This document shows positions 1 to 11,501 of a stretch of 56,022 nucleotides of DNA, in pieces (the stretch's first letter is position 1; the number at the start of each line of letters is the position of its first letter). Origin of the DNA: Alphaproteobacteria bacterium (GTDB lineage: Bacteria > Pseudomonadota > Alphaproteobacteria > ATCC43930 > CGMCC-115725). The translations under genes were made by a program, and so were the position numbers. The stretch is from NCBI GenBank assembly GCA_028871455.1, contig JAGWNF010000020.1:1-56022 (forward strand), written 5' to 3'. The notes beneath the pieces were generated by a model. That model saw only the letters and a program-made list of their open reading frames with translations, did not search any database and had not been told where the DNA came from.

Positions 1-119
1 ACGAGGCTAAGGCCGATGTGTTCGATTACATCGAGCGCTTCTACAATCCGAAACGCCGGCATTCGACAATCGGATATATGAGCCCTATGGAGTTCGAGAT
101 GAAGGCGGGATTAGCTTAA
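1..119 (+). mobile_element. IS3-family transposase OrfB, C-terminal fragment
   Basis: The window opens inside a reading frame (first full codon at base 3) that ends at the TAA of 117-119. The 38 visible residues include YNPKRRHSTIGYMSP, the hallmark C-terminus of the DDE transposase (OrfB) of IS3-family insertion sequences, just after the catalytic Glu region. The upstream part lies outside the window, so it cannot be judged whether the element is intact. The element points toward dgt, and its end falls about 135 bases before the dgt start, so it may have displaced the native dgt promoter region. Confidence 0.85.
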
Positions 120-124
120 GCGGC

Positions 125-149
125 TGTCAACCGAACCGGCAGCAGGCCA
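125..149 (+). repeat. Candidate right terminal inverted repeat of the IS3-family element
   Basis: Just after the transposase stop, this 25-base stretch reads on the minus strand as TGGCCTGCTGCCGGTT followed by CGGTTGACA. It begins with TGG, and IS3-family ends characteristically start with TG. The partner end and the target duplication are outside the window, so the boundary at 149 is inferred from position and the terminal CA only. Confidence 0.5.
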
Positions 150-285
150 CTTTGAACGTGCGTAACGCGATTACAGCATGGTCGAAGCGCGTCGCTGGAT
201 CGCTTAAACGCGTTATGAGCTTACCGAGCGATAAGCGTGACTGACAGCATTGCATCGACTCAGCACGAAGGATAGCTTCGCGCCC

Positions 286-1443
286 ATGACCGTTGCGCTC
301 GCTCCTTACGCCTCTTCGCCGGAGAGGAGTCGCGGGCGCCTGCATCGCGAGGCGGAGAGTCCGAGCCGCACGCCGTTCCAGCGCGATCGCGATCGCATCA
401 TCCATTCTGCCGCATTCCGCCGCCTGCAATACAAGACGCAGGTCTTCGTCTATCACGAGGGCGACCATTATCGCACGCGGCTGACCCACAGCCTCGAGGT
501 GGCGCAGATCGCGCGCAGCCTGGCGCGCGCACTCGGTCTCAACGAAGATCTCGCCGAGGCGCTGGCGCTGGCGCACGATCTCGGCCACACGCCGTTCGGC
601 CATGCCGGCGAGGAGGCCCTCGACGCGGCGATGAAAGGCTACGGCGGTTTCTCGCACAACGATCAGACGCTACGCATCCTCACCAAGCTCGAACACCGCT
701 ACGCCGATTTCGACGGCCTCAACCTCACCTGGGAGACGCTCGAAGGCACGGTCAAGCACAACGGTCCGGTGAAGTCGCCACTGTCCGACACGATCGCGGC
801 CTACAACGCGCAGCACGATCTCGAGCTCGATACCTGGCCGTCGGCCGAGGCGCAGGTCGCGGCCTTGAGCGACGACATCGCCTACGACAACCACGACATC
901 GATGACGGCTTCCGCGCCGGCCTGTTCACGCTCGATGATCTGCGCGACGTGCCGCTGATCGGCGACGCGCTGGCCGAGGTGCGCAAGTCCAACCGGCCGA
1001 TCGAGGACAGCCGCGCGATCCACGAAGCGGTGCGGCGCCTGATCGACCGTATGGTGACCGACGTGGTCGCCGAGACCAAACGGCGCATCGCGCGCTCAGG
1101 CGTCGCCTCGGCCGACGCCGTGCGCAGCTCGCATGCGCCGGTGGTGGCGTTCTCGGACGCGATGCGCGAGCAGGAGAAGGGCCTGCGCGCGTTCCTGTTC
1201 GAGCGCATGTACCGGCACTACCGCGTCAACCGCATGTCGTCGAAAGCGCGCCGCGTCGTCGCCGATCTGTTCCGCATCTTCAACCGCGAGCCGGATCTGT
1301 TGCCGAGCGAATGGCGCGAGCAGGCGCTGAAGGTGGACGCGAAGGGCCGCGCCCGTGTGATCGCCGACTACATCGCCGGCATGACCGACCGCTTCGCCCT
1401 CGACGAACACCGCAGGCTGTTCGACCGCGACGCTACGACGTGA
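286..1443 (+). CDS. dgt: Deoxyguanosinetriphosphate triphosphohydrolase-like protein
   Basis: A 385-residue HD-domain protein of the dGTPase family, which hydrolyses dNTPs to nucleosides and triphosphate in the cytoplasm. Visible signatures are [17 protein letters not shown] (31-47), the first metal-ligand His in RLTHSLEV (H68), and [13 protein letters not shown] containing the HD pair H97-D98. The ATG at 286 was chosen over the upstream in-frame TTG at 250 because GAAGGA lies 13 bases before it and family members start near this point. It overlaps argS by one base (TGATG), as in many alphaproteobacteria. Confidence 0.93.
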   Translation: MTVALAPYASSPERSRGRLHREAESPSRTPFQRDRDRIIHSAAFRRLQYKTQVFVYHEGDHYRTRLTHSLEVAQIARSLARALGLNEDLAEALALAHDLGHTPFGHAGEEALDAAMKGYGGFSHNDQTLRILTKLEHRYADFDGLNLTWETLEGTVKHNGPVKSPLSDTIAAYNAQHDLELDTWPSAEAQVAALSDDIAYDNHDIDDGFRAGLFTLDDLRDVPLIGDALAEVRKSNRPIEDSRAIHEAVRRLIDRMVTDVVAETKRRIARSGVASADAVRSSHAPVVAFSDAMREQEKGLRAFLFERMYRHYRVNRMSSKARRVVADLFRIFNREPDLLPSEWREQALKVDAKGRARVIADYIAGMTDRFALDEHRRLFDRDATT

Positions 1444-3179
1444 TGAATCTGTTCGCGTATTTCCATGACAAGATCGCGGCCGAGATCGCCGCGTTGGGCT
1501 TCGATCTCGACACCAGCCGCATGTCGGTCGAGCCGCCACGCGATCCCTCGCATGGCGACGTCTCGGCCAACGCGGCCATGGTGCTGGCCAAGGGCGCCGG
1601 CATGAAACCGCGGGACTTCGCGGAGAAGCTGCGGCTGCGCCTCGCCAAGCTCGACCACGTCACCGCCGCCGAGGTCGCCGGACCGGGCTTCATCAATCTG
1701 CGCCTCGACGCCGATTTCTGGTACGCGCGTCTCGCCGAGATCCTGCGCGCCGGTCCTTCGTACGGCGACAGCACCGCGGGGGAGGGGCGCACCGTCAACG
1801 TCGAATACGTCTCGGCCAATCCGACCGGTCCGATGCATGTCGGCCACGGCCGCGGCGCGGTGGTCGGTGACGCGCTCGCCGCCCTGCTGCACAAGAGCGG
1901 CCACGCCGTGACCCGCGAATATTACGTCAACGACGCCGGTGCCCAGGTTGACGCGCTGGCTCGCTCGGTGCATCTGCGCTATCGCCAGGCGCTCGGCGAG
2001 ACGGTGGGCGAGATTCCCGATGGCCTCTATCTCGGCGAGTACCTGGTCGAGACCGGCGCGACGCTGGCGCGCCGCGACGCCAAGAAATGGCTCGGCCGGC
2101 CCGAAAGCGAGTGGCTGGCACCGGTGCGCGACTTCGCCGTCGAGGAAATGTTGACGCTGATCCGCGGTGATCTCGAACGCCTTGGCATCGTCTTCGACGT
2201 ATTCTCGTCGGAACGCCGACTGGTGAAAGCCGGCGCCATCGAGCAGGCCATATCCGAACTGGAAAAACAGGGCCTCATCTACGTCGGCACGCTCGAACCG
2301 CCCAAGGGCATGCTGCCCGAGGATTGGGAGGCTCGGCCGCAAACGCTGTTCCGCTCGACCGCCTTCGGCGACGATGTCGACCGGCCGATCAAGAAGGCCG
2401 ACGGCTCTTGGACCTATTTCGCCGCCGACATCGCCTATCATTGGGATAAGGTGAAGCGCGGCTTCGCCGATCTGATCGACGTCTGGGGCGCCGACCACGG
2501 CGGCTACGTCAAGCGCATGCAGGCGGCGGTCAAGGCGCTGACCCAAGGAAAAGCGGCGCTCGACGTCAAACTGTGCCAGCTGGTCAATCTGTCGGAGGCC
2601 GGCCAGCCGGTGCGGATGTCGAAGCGCGCCGGCACATTCGTCACGCTGCGCGAGGTGATTGAGCGCGTCGGCAAGGACGTGGTCCGCTTCGTCATGCTGA
2701 CGCGGCGTAACGACCAGACGCTCGATTTCGATTTTGCGAAAGTCGTGGAGCAGTCGAAGGACAATCCCGTGTTTTACGTGCAGTACGCACATGCGCGCGC
2801 TCGCTCGGTGATGCGGCTGGCGGCGCAGCATTTTGGCGCCGGCGAATTGACGCCTGCGGCGCTGTCGCGCGGTCCGCTTGCGCTGCTCGCCGATGCCGAC
2901 GAGCTCGCCCTTGTGCGGCAACTGGCGCAATGGCCGCGCACCGTCGAGGGTGCGTCGCAGATGCACGAGCCGCACCGTATCGCCTTTTATCTGCAGGAAA
3001 TCGCGGCATCGTTCCACGCTCTGTGGAACAAGGGCAACGCTGATCCCGGGCTGCGCTTCGTCGTCGAGAGCCGGCGCGACCTAACGCGCGCGCGATTGGC
3101 GCTGGTCCAGGCCGTGGCTTTCGTCGTCGCCTCCGGTCTCAAGGTGATCGGTGTCACGCCGGCGGAGGAGCTGCGCTGA
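1443..3179 (+). CDS. argS: Arginyl-tRNA synthetase
   Basis: A class I synthetase of 578 residues that charges tRNA-Arg with arginine. The class I signature HVGHG is at 132-136 (in [13 protein letters not shown]), and the KMSKS-equivalent loop reads [12 protein letters not shown]. The N-terminal domain with [19 protein letters not shown] and the C-terminal DALR anticodon-binding helices are both present. The open frame extends upstream to 1311, but that part is the dgt gene read out of frame. The ATG overlapping the dgt stop gives the expected N-terminus [10 protein letters not shown]. Confidence 0.97.
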   Translation: MNLFAYFHDKIAAEIAALGFDLDTSRMSVEPPRDPSHGDVSANAAMVLAKGAGMKPRDFAEKLRLRLAKLDHVTAAEVAGPGFINLRLDADFWYARLAEILRAGPSYGDSTAGEGRTVNVEYVSANPTGPMHVGHGRGAVVGDALAALLHKSGHAVTREYYVNDAGAQVDALARSVHLRYRQALGETVGEIPDGLYLGEYLVETGATLARRDAKKWLGRPESEWLAPVRDFAVEEMLTLIRGDLERLGIVFDVFSSERRLVKAGAIEQAISELEKQGLIYVGTLEPPKGMLPEDWEARPQTLFRSTAFGDDVDRPIKKADGSWTYFAADIAYHWDKVKRGFADLIDVWGADHGGYVKRMQAAVKALTQGKAALDVKLCQLVNLSEAGQPVRMSKRAGTFVTLREVIERVGKDVVRFVMLTRRNDQTLDFDFAKVVEQSKDNPVFYVQYAHARARSVMRLAAQHFGAGELTPAALSRGPLALLADADELALVRQLAQWPRTVEGASQMHEPHRIAFYLQEIAASFHALWNKGNADPGLRFVVESRRDLTRARLALVQAVAFVVASGLKVIGVTPAEELR

Positions 3180-4030
3180 TGACGCTCGGCATCGACCCTG
3201 GCGATCGCATGCCGGCGGTGGCGCGGACCGAGGCCACCAATGGCTGGCAGCGCTATTTCGGCACGCTGGTACGGATCGGTGTTGTGCTTGTCGTATTCGG
3301 CGCCGCCGGCGCGTCGCTCTGGCCTTATTTCAGGGAGCACTTCCTGCCCGCGGCCGCGCCTTCGGGTCCGGTGCCGGTAATTGGTCCGGGCCGCGAGCCG
3401 ATCAAAGAGCCGCCCAAGCAGCCTGGCGGCATGCAGGTGCCGGACCAGGATAAGATCATCCTCAACGGCGCGGCCGCGCGGCCGAAGGTCGAGCAGATTC
3501 TACCGCCGCCACCGGCGCCGTTGCCGGCGCCAGCGCCGCCGGCTGCGGTTCAGACGCCGCCGCCGGCCACCGCACCGCTGCCTGCGGCGCCGGCCAGGGC
3601 GTCGACCGCCGTCGCTGCGCCGGCGGTTGCAGCACCGCCGCGCACCATTGAAGCGCCGCCGCCGCAAACGGTCGCTGCTGCGCCGAAGCCGGTGGCTCCT
3701 CTGGTATCCGCTGCGGCGCCGAAACCGAAAGCCGAACCGACGCCGGTGATCGCGCGTGATAGCGCGCCGACGCAACTCGCCGGTCGCGGCTGGTTCATCC
3801 AGCTTGGCGCGATGCGCTCGACCGTGTCGGCGCAGGCGGAGTGGACGCGCCTCAAGCGCGCGCAACCTGATCTGCTCGGTTCCCTGCGGGCGGACGCCGT
3901 GCGCATCGACCACAACGGCATCGTGCTCTACCGCATCGAGGCCGGTCCGCTCGCCGACGCCGGCGCGGCGTCGCAACTCTGCCGCTCACTGCTCGCTCGC
4001 CATGTCGCCTGCATCGTCCTCCGGCCGTGA
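3179..4030 (+). CDS. SPOR-domain membrane protein
   Basis: A 283-residue protein with a short cytoplasmic N-terminus, one membrane span at about 30-52 (RIGVVLVVFGAAGASLW), a long Pro/Ala-rich periplasmic linker (about 65-195) and a C-terminal SPOR domain (about 200-283, beginning GRGWFIQLGAM). SPOR domains bind denuded glycan strands at the division septum, so a role in cell division or envelope remodelling is likely but inferred. The start overlaps the argS stop, and the end overlaps the start of nagZ, fitting one operon. The linker's very high GC and repeats make exact homology weak outside the SPOR domain. Confidence 0.88.
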   Translation: MTLGIDPGDRMPAVARTEATNGWQRYFGTLVRIGVVLVVFGAAGASLWPYFREHFLPAAAPSGPVPVIGPGREPIKEPPKQPGGMQVPDQDKIILNGAAARPKVEQILPPPPAPLPAPAPPAAVQTPPPATAPLPAAPARASTAVAAPAVAAPPRTIEAPPPQTVAAAPKPVAPLVSAAAPKPKAEPTPVIARDSAPTQLAGRGWFIQLGAMRSTVSAQAEWTRLKRAQPDLLGSLRADAVRIDHNGIVLYRIEAGPLADAGAASQLCRSLLARHVACIVLRP

Positions 4031-5036
4031 GCCACGTGCCGTGATCTTCGGCTGCGCGGGCACGGCGCTGTCGGAGGTTGAGCGCGATTTCTTCCGGGCC
4101 GCCAACCCGCTGGGCTTCATTCTGTTCCAGCGCAACTGCGACCATCCGGATCAGGTGCGCGCGCTGGTCGCGGCGCTGCGCGGATGCGTCGACAGCGCCG
4201 ACGCGCCGGTGCTGATCGATCAGGAGGGCGGTCGCGTCGCGCGGCTCAAGCCGCCGCATTGGCGGACCTATCCCGCCGCTGCCGCGCTCGCCGCCGCGCC
4301 CGAGCCGCGCGAGGCGGTGTTCCTCGCCGCGCGGCTCATCGCCGCCGATCTTGCGGCGCTCGGCGTCACGGTCGATTGCGCGCCGGTGCTTGATCTGGTG
4401 TTTGCCGGCGCCGATCCGGTGATCGGCGACCGCGCCTACGGGGCGTCGCCGACCGTCGTCGCCGAGCTCGGCCGAGCGGCCTGCGATGGGTTGTTGCAGG
4501 GCGGTGTGCTCCCCATCATCAAGCACATCCCGGGGCACGGCCGGGCCACAGTCGACAGCCACAAGGTGCTGCCGGTGGTAAACGCGGCCGGCCGGGAGCT
4601 CGCCGAAAGCGATTTCGCGCCGTTCCGGGCCCTCCATGACATGCCGTGGGCCATGACGGCGCATATCGTTTATCAGGCGCTCGATCCCGAGCGGCCGGCG
4701 ACACTGTCGCGGCGGCTGATCGCCGAGACGATTCGGACTAGCATTGGCTTCGACGGCGTGCTGATTTCAGACGATCTGTCGATGGCGGCGCTTCCCGGCA
4801 CTTTGGCGGAGCGGGCAAAGAGCGCACTCGATGCGGGATGCGACGTGGTTTTGCATTGTAACGGTGATCCGGTGGAGATGACGGCGATTGCGGGCTCGGT
4901 CGGGCCCTTGACTGCGGCGGCGCACCGCCGACTGGCGCGCGGCGAGGCGCGGCGCCGGGCGGCGGACGAGGGGACGGCCTTCGATCGTGCCGCTGCGACC
5001 GCACGCCTCGATGCCCTGCTCGGAGGGCGCCGATGA
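4002..5036 (+). CDS. nagZ: Beta-N-acetylhexosaminidase (peptidoglycan recycling)
   Basis: A 344-residue glycoside hydrolase family 3 enzyme that removes GlcNAc from anhydro-muropeptides in the cytoplasm. The family signature KHIPGHGRATVDSH occupies 174-187 and contains the Asp-His catalytic dyad (D185, H187). FILFQRNCDHPDQ and LIDQEGGRVARLKPP are further NagZ landmarks. The start is the ATG at 4002, 29 bases inside the SPOR gene. The GTG at 4041 is an alternative but would leave a very short N-terminus. The 3' end overlaps the M50 peptidase gene (ATGA). Confidence 0.95.
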   Translation: MSPASSSGREPRAVIFGCAGTALSEVERDFFRAANPLGFILFQRNCDHPDQVRALVAALRGCVDSADAPVLIDQEGGRVARLKPPHWRTYPAAAALAAAPEPREAVFLAARLIAADLAALGVTVDCAPVLDLVFAGADPVIGDRAYGASPTVVAELGRAACDGLLQGGVLPIIKHIPGHGRATVDSHKVLPVVNAAGRELAESDFAPFRALHDMPWAMTAHIVYQALDPERPATLSRRLIAETIRTSIGFDGVLISDDLSMAALPGTLAERAKSALDAGCDVVLHCNGDPVEMTAIAGSVGPLTAAAHRRLARGEARRRAADEGTAFDRAAATARLDALLGGRR

Positions 5037-5725
5037 CCTCGCCCGAATTCGCGCGGCTGCTGCGGGAAATCTCGGTCCTGGCGCTGCCGGCGATCTTCGC
5101 CATCACGCTGCACGAGGCGGCGCACGGCTACGTTGCGCTGCGCTGCGGCGACGACACGGCGCTGCGCATGGGTCGCGTCACATTCAATCCGCTGCGCCAC
5201 ATCGATCTCTTCGGCACCGTGATCATGCCGCTGCTGTTATTCTTCGCGACCGGGTTCCTGTTCGGCTATGCCAAGCCGGTGCCGGTCAATTTCAACCGCC
5301 TCAACCGGCCGCGCCGCGATATGGTTTGGGTCGCGCTCGCGGGTCCCGCCGTCAACATCCTGCTGATGATCGTCTCGGCGCTACTCTTCTATTTGGTGCC
5401 GTTCCTGCCGCGACTCTTCCAGCAGTGGTTCTTCGAGAACCTGCAATATTCGGTGGCGTTCAATTTCATCCTGGCGGCGTTCAACATGATTCCGTTGCCA
5501 CCGCTCGACGGCGGCCGGGTCGCCGTCGGCATCCTGCCGGACGCGCTCGCGTTTCCCTTGGCGCGCACGGAGCGCTACGGTCTGCTGATCCTGATCACCG
5601 TGCTGATCCTGGTGCCGATGGTCGGCGCGCGGTTTAATCTGGACTGGAATGTGTTCGGCCACGTCGTCGAGGGGCCGGTGAACTGGATTCTCGGCGAGAT
5701 CAGCCGCATCACGGGGGTCGGATGA
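5033..5725 (+). CDS. Site-2 protease family (M50) membrane metallopeptidase
   Basis: A 230-residue polytopic membrane protein with the zinc motif HEAAH (HExxH) in the first helix and NMIPLPPLDGGR as the second conserved block that supplies the third zinc ligand (Asp). This short M50 subgroup is commonly linked to nagZ and scpA in alphaproteobacteria. The natural substrate is unknown. It overlaps nagZ by four bases and scpA by four bases. Confidence 0.9.
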   Translation: MTSPEFARLLREISVLALPAIFAITLHEAAHGYVALRCGDDTALRMGRVTFNPLRHIDLFGTVIMPLLLFFATGFLFGYAKPVPVNFNRLNRPRRDMVWVALAGPAVNILLMIVSALLFYLVPFLPRLFQQWFFENLQYSVAFNFILAAFNMIPLPPLDGGRVAVGILPDALAFPLARTERYGLLILITVLILVPMVGARFNLDWNVFGHVVEGPVNWILGEISRITGVG

Positions 5726-6504
5726 GCGACGTCGAACCCTTCGAGATGGCGAAGCCCGATCCGGCGCCGGCGGCCGATCTGGTCGTCGACCTCGAAGGCT
5801 ATCAGGGACCGATCGATCTGCTGCTCAATCTCGCACGCGAGCAGAAAGTCGATCTGCTGCAGATATCGATCCTGAAACTCGCCGACCAGTATCTCGCCTT
5901 CATCGCCGCGGCGCGGCGGCTGCGTCTCGAGATCGCCGCCGATTATCTGGTGATGGCGGCGTGGCTCGCTTACCTCAAGTCGCGCCTATTGCTGCCGCAG
6001 CCGCCGAGCGCCGGCGAGCCGACCGGCGACGAGCTGGCCGCAGCGCTGGCGCACCGGCTCAAGCGGCTCGAGGCGATGCAACAGGCAGCGACGCGGCTCT
6101 TCGCGCGGCCGTTGCTGGGCCGCGACGTCTTCATGCGCGGCGCGCCCGAGGGCCTGCCGCGGACCTATCAGCCGGTGTGGAGCGACACGCTTTACGATCT
6201 GCTCAAGGCCTATGGCGACCAAAAGCTGCGCCAGGAGGTCAGCGTTCTCCAGATCGCGCCAACCGAGCTCTATTCGATGGACGAGGCACTCGAGCGCATG
6301 GCGCGCTTCCTCGGCCACATGCCGGAATGGCGCACGCTGATGAGCTTCCTGCCGTCCGATCTCGGCGACGGCCTGGTGCGGCGCTCGGCGATCGCCGCGA
6401 CCTTCGCCGCCAGCCTGGAGCTGGTGCGCACGGGCAAGGTGCAGCTCCGGCAGGACAACGCCTTCGGCCCGATCTATCTTCGCAATCCGTCGCCCGAGGC
6501 CTAG
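5722..6504 (+). CDS. scpA: Segregation and condensation protein A
   Basis: The kleisin subunit of the bacterial SMC-ScpAB condensin, 260 residues. The N-terminal domain has the typical LEGYQGPIDLLLNLAREQKVDLLQISI block, followed by LADQYLAFI and AADYLVMAAWLAYLKSRLLLP. The C-terminal winged helix is at about 165-255. It starts at an ATGA overlap with the M50 gene and is followed directly by scpB, as expected for co-translated partners. Confidence 0.95.
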   Translation: MSDVEPFEMAKPDPAPAADLVVDLEGYQGPIDLLLNLAREQKVDLLQISILKLADQYLAFIAAARRLRLEIAADYLVMAAWLAYLKSRLLLPQPPSAGEPTGDELAAALAHRLKRLEAMQQAATRLFARPLLGRDVFMRGAPEGLPRTYQPVWSDTLYDLLKAYGDQKLRQEVSVLQIAPTELYSMDEALERMARFLGHMPEWRTLMSFLPSDLGDGLVRRSAIAATFAASLELVRTGKVQLRQDNAFGPIYLRNPSPEA

Positions 6505-7185
6505 ATGATCAGCGAACCCACCGATCCCCGCGCCGACCATTTGCGGCTGCTCGAAGCGTTGCTCTTCGCCTCGCAGACGCCAGTCGACGATGATGCGATC
6601 AAGGTGCGCCTGCCCGCGGATGCCGACATCCCGTCGCTGCTCGCCGAACTCGTCGAGCATTATCGCGGCCGCGGCGTCAATGTCGTCGAGGTGGCGGGCG
6701 GCTGGACGGTCCGCACCGCGTCGGATCTCGGTCCGCGGCTCAAGCTGGTGCAGAAAATTTCGCGCAAGCTGTCGCGCGCGGCGATGGAGACGCTGGCGAT
6801 CGTCGCCTATCACCAGCCGGTGACGCGCGCCGAGATCGAGGACATCCGCGGCGTCGTGGTCTCGTCGGGCACGCTCGACCTGTTGATGGAGATCGGCTGG
6901 ATCGCGCCGAAGGGCCGTCGGCAGACCGTCGGCCGGCCGGTAACCTGGGGCACCACCGACGCTTTCCTGCTGCATTTCGGCCTGGCCAGCGCCGCCGACC
7001 TGCCGGGTATCGAGGAACTGCGCGCCGCCGGCCTGATCGGACCGCGGCCGGAGATGACGTTGAGCGAGACCGGCAAGCTCGCGGACCTGCCGATGGACAG
7101 CGCCGAAGCGCCGGGCGCCGACGCGGAGGCGGAGGCCGAAGCGGCAGCGGCTGCCGAAGAGCTCGGCGGCGGCACATCCGACTGA
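6505..7185 (+). CDS. scpB: Segregation and condensation protein B
   Basis: A 226-residue protein with two winged-helix domains. RLLEALLFASQTPVD is the N-terminal signature, and SRAAMETLAIVAYHQPVTRAEIE begins the second domain. It forms a homodimer that binds the ScpA C-terminus in the SMC complex. The start codon follows the scpA stop without a gap. The C-terminus is an Ala/Glu-rich tail (about 195-226) that is probably disordered. Confidence 0.95.
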   Translation: MISEPTDPRADHLRLLEALLFASQTPVDDDAIKVRLPADADIPSLLAELVEHYRGRGVNVVEVAGGWTVRTASDLGPRLKLVQKISRKLSRAAMETLAIVAYHQPVTRAEIEDIRGVVVSSGTLDLLMEIGWIAPKGRRQTVGRPVTWGTTDAFLLHFGLASAADLPGIEELRAAGLIGPRPEMTLSETGKLADLPMDSAEAPGADAEAEAEAAAAAEELGGGTSD

Positions 7186-7186
7186 C

Positions 7187-7672
7187 ATGTTTGATTTCTC
7201 CTGGTCCGAGCTGGCGCTGATCGCGGTCGTTGCACTGGTCGTCATCGGTCCCAAGGACCTGCCGCGGGTGATGAAGAATGTCGCCTTCTGGGTGCGCAAG
7301 GCGCGCTCGATGGCGCGCGAGTTCCAGGGCAGCATCGAGGAAATGATGCGCGACGCTGAGCTCGACGACGTCAAACGCGACCTCGACCAGGCGACGCGCT
7401 TCAACTTCGACGAGGAGATGTCGAAGACCATCGATCCGCAGGGTGAGCTTCGGCGATCGCTCTCCGCGCCCGAGCTCAGCAATCCGCTCGCCGATCAATC
7501 GAAGTCGGAGACGACGCCCGATGCGCTCCAAGTGACACCCGGAAACAAGCCGCCAGTGTCTTCGCCGCCTGGCCAGGGTCTCGCCGAAGCGGGCCAAGCG
7601 GTGTTGCCGCCGGACGAGCCGCATGAGCCGGATGCCGCGCCGCCGCCGGTCGATCAGCCGAAGCGGCCATGA
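7187..7672 (+). CDS. tatB: Sec-independent translocase subunit TatB
   Basis: A 161-residue protein with one N-terminal transmembrane helix (about 5-22), an amphipathic helix and a Pro-rich tail. MFDFSWSELALIAVVALVVIGPKDLPRVM fits TatB rather than TatA, because it has a Glu in the helix start and GPKDLP instead of the TatA FG hinge. It lies one base after scpB and overlaps tatC. In relatives tatA normally sits between scpB and tatB, and here it does not. Confidence 0.92.
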   Translation: MFDFSWSELALIAVVALVVIGPKDLPRVMKNVAFWVRKARSMAREFQGSIEEMMRDAELDDVKRDLDQATRFNFDEEMSKTIDPQGELRRSLSAPELSNPLADQSKSETTPDALQVTPGNKPPVSSPPGQGLAEAGQAVLPPDEPHEPDAAPPPVDQPKRP

Positions 7673-8493
7673 CCGAACCCAACGAAGCCGAACTCGAAAG
7701 CGGGAAGATGCCGCTGCTCGATCATCTGATTGAGCTCCGCAAGCGGCTGCTCTATTCGATCGTCGCGTTCCTGATCCTGCTGGTGCCGTGCTACCACTTC
7801 TCGCGCGAGATCTACGATTTCCTGGCGCAGCCGCTGGCCAATGCGCTCGCCGGTCAGAGCGGCCGGCACTTCATCTATACCGACCTCACCGAGGCCTTCT
7901 TCACCGACCTGCGGGTCGCGGTCTGGTCGGCGTTCTGCCTCGCGTTCCCCTTCATGGCGACGCAGCTCTGGCTCTTCGTCGCGCCCGGCCTCTACAAGAC
8001 TGAGCGGCGCGCCTTCCTGCCGTATCTGATTGCCTCGCCGGTGCTGTTCATCATGGGCGGTGCGCTGGTCTATTTCGTCATCTTTCCGGTGGCATGGCGC
8101 TTCTTTCTGAGCTTCCAATCGCCGGGCGGTCCGGGCTCGCTGCCGGTCGAGGTCGAGCCGCGGGTGAGCGAATACCTGACGCTGGTGATGCGGCTGATGC
8201 TCGCCTTCGGCGTCGCGTTCCAGCTGCCGGTGCTGTTGACACTGATGGCGCGTGTCGGCCTCGTGTCGTCGGCCGGCTTGGCCTCGAAGCGGCGCTATGC
8301 GATCGTCCTCGCCTTTATCGGCGCCGCGGTGCTGACGCCGCCCGACGTCTTCAGCATGATGTCGCTGGCGGTGCCGCTCGTCGCGTTGTTCGAGATTTCG
8401 ATTCTGTCGTGCAAGATCGTCGAGAAGAACCGCGCCAAACGCGAAGCGCAGGAAGAAGCCGATCTCGGATTGAAACCGGACGGCGAGACCTGA
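7669..8493 (+). CDS. tatC: Sec-independent translocase subunit TatC
   Basis: A 274-residue six-helix inner-membrane protein that recognises twin-arginine signal peptides together with TatB. Characteristic segments are LLDHLIELRKRLLYS (cytoplasmic N-terminus) and FITDLTEAFF-type periplasmic text, here FIYTDLTEAFFTDLRVA. FIGAAVLTPPDVFSMM is also conserved. The start overlaps the tatB stop by four bases (ATGA). Confidence 0.96.
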   Translation: MTEPNEAELESGKMPLLDHLIELRKRLLYSIVAFLILLVPCYHFSREIYDFLAQPLANALAGQSGRHFIYTDLTEAFFTDLRVAVWSAFCLAFPFMATQLWLFVAPGLYKTERRAFLPYLIASPVLFIMGGALVYFVIFPVAWRFFLSFQSPGGPGSLPVEVEPRVSEYLTLVMRLMLAFGVAFQLPVLLTLMARVGLVSSAGLASKRRYAIVLAFIGAAVLTPPDVFSMMSLAVPLVALFEISILSCKIVEKNRAKREAQEEADLGLKPDGET

Positions 8494-8504
8494 GAGAGGA
8501 GAGC

Positions 8505-8543
8505 ATGACGCTCGAGCTCTATCACGCGCCCTTACCGGTCTGA
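8505..8543 (+). pseudogene. 12-codon ORF, likely fossil N-terminus of a glutathione S-transferase
   Basis: Behind a strong ribosome site (GAGAGGAGAGC) an ATG opens the reading MTLELYHAPLPV and then meets TGA. This matches the usual start of glutathione S-transferase-like proteins (LTLYHAP-x-V-C), where the next codon would be Cys, TGC. Here it is TGA, and the text then runs directly into serS. It could be a GST remnant or a translated leader that couples tatC and serS. The first reading rests only on this short resemblance. Confidence 0.35.
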
Positions 8544-10811
<2,268 letters not shown>

Positions 10812-10815
<4 letters not shown>

Positions 10816-11492
10816 CCACCGCCGCGGACAAGTCGGAGGTCGCCCGCCTCATCATGGAGCTGCGCGGCGAAGGTATCGCGGACCAGCGCGTGCTCAACGC
10901 CATCGAGCGCACGCCGCGCGAGCTGTTCGTGCCGGCGACCTTCCGCGAGCGCGCCTACGAGAACGTCGCGCTGCCGATCGGCCACGGTCAGACAATCAGC
11001 CAGCCCTATGTCGTCGCGCTGATGACGCAGGCGCTCGAAGTCAACGACCGGCACAAGGTGCTCGAAATCGGCACCGGCTCGGGCTACCAGGCGGCGGTGC
11101 TGGCGCGCCTCTGCCGCCGTGTGCTGACGATCGAGCGTCATCGCGCGTTGCTCAAGCAGGCGGAGGCGCGCTTCGCCAAACTGCGGCTGCACAACGTGGT
11201 GACGCGCTTCGGCGACGGCACCAAGGGTTGGCCCGAGCACGAGACCTTCGATCGCATCATCGTCACCGCAGCGGCGCCGGAGATTCCGCGCAACCTGCTC
11301 GAGCATCTCGCCGAGGGCGGCATCCTGGTGGCGCCGGTCGGACCGGCGCGGCGCGATCAGAAGCTGCTGCGCGTGAAGCGTCGGAACGGCGATCTCGCGG
11401 TCGAGGAGTTGGGCGACGTCCGATTCGTGCCGTTGATCGCCGGCCTGCCGCGGGCGCGCGAGGGCCTGTCGCGGTCGCCGCGGTCGTCATAA
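10812..11492 (+). CDS. pcm: Protein-L-isoaspartate O-methyltransferase
   Basis: A 226-residue SAM-dependent methyltransferase that starts the repair of isoaspartyl residues in aged proteins. Visible are RTPRELFVP, PIGHGQTISQPYVVALMTQ, the SAM-binding LEIGTGSGYQAAVLA, and VTAAAPEIP. The start is a TTG overlapping the surE stop (TTGA). The surE-pcm pairing, common in Proteobacteria, supports this choice. The C-terminus (SPRSS) is slightly longer than the family core. Confidence 0.94.
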
Positions 11493-11501
11493 ACTCGGCG
11501 C

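Noticed and set aside
1368-3017. A 549-codon minus-strand open frame opposite argS
   Set aside because: argS is unambiguous on the plus strand. The antisense product shows no domain and no ribosome site.
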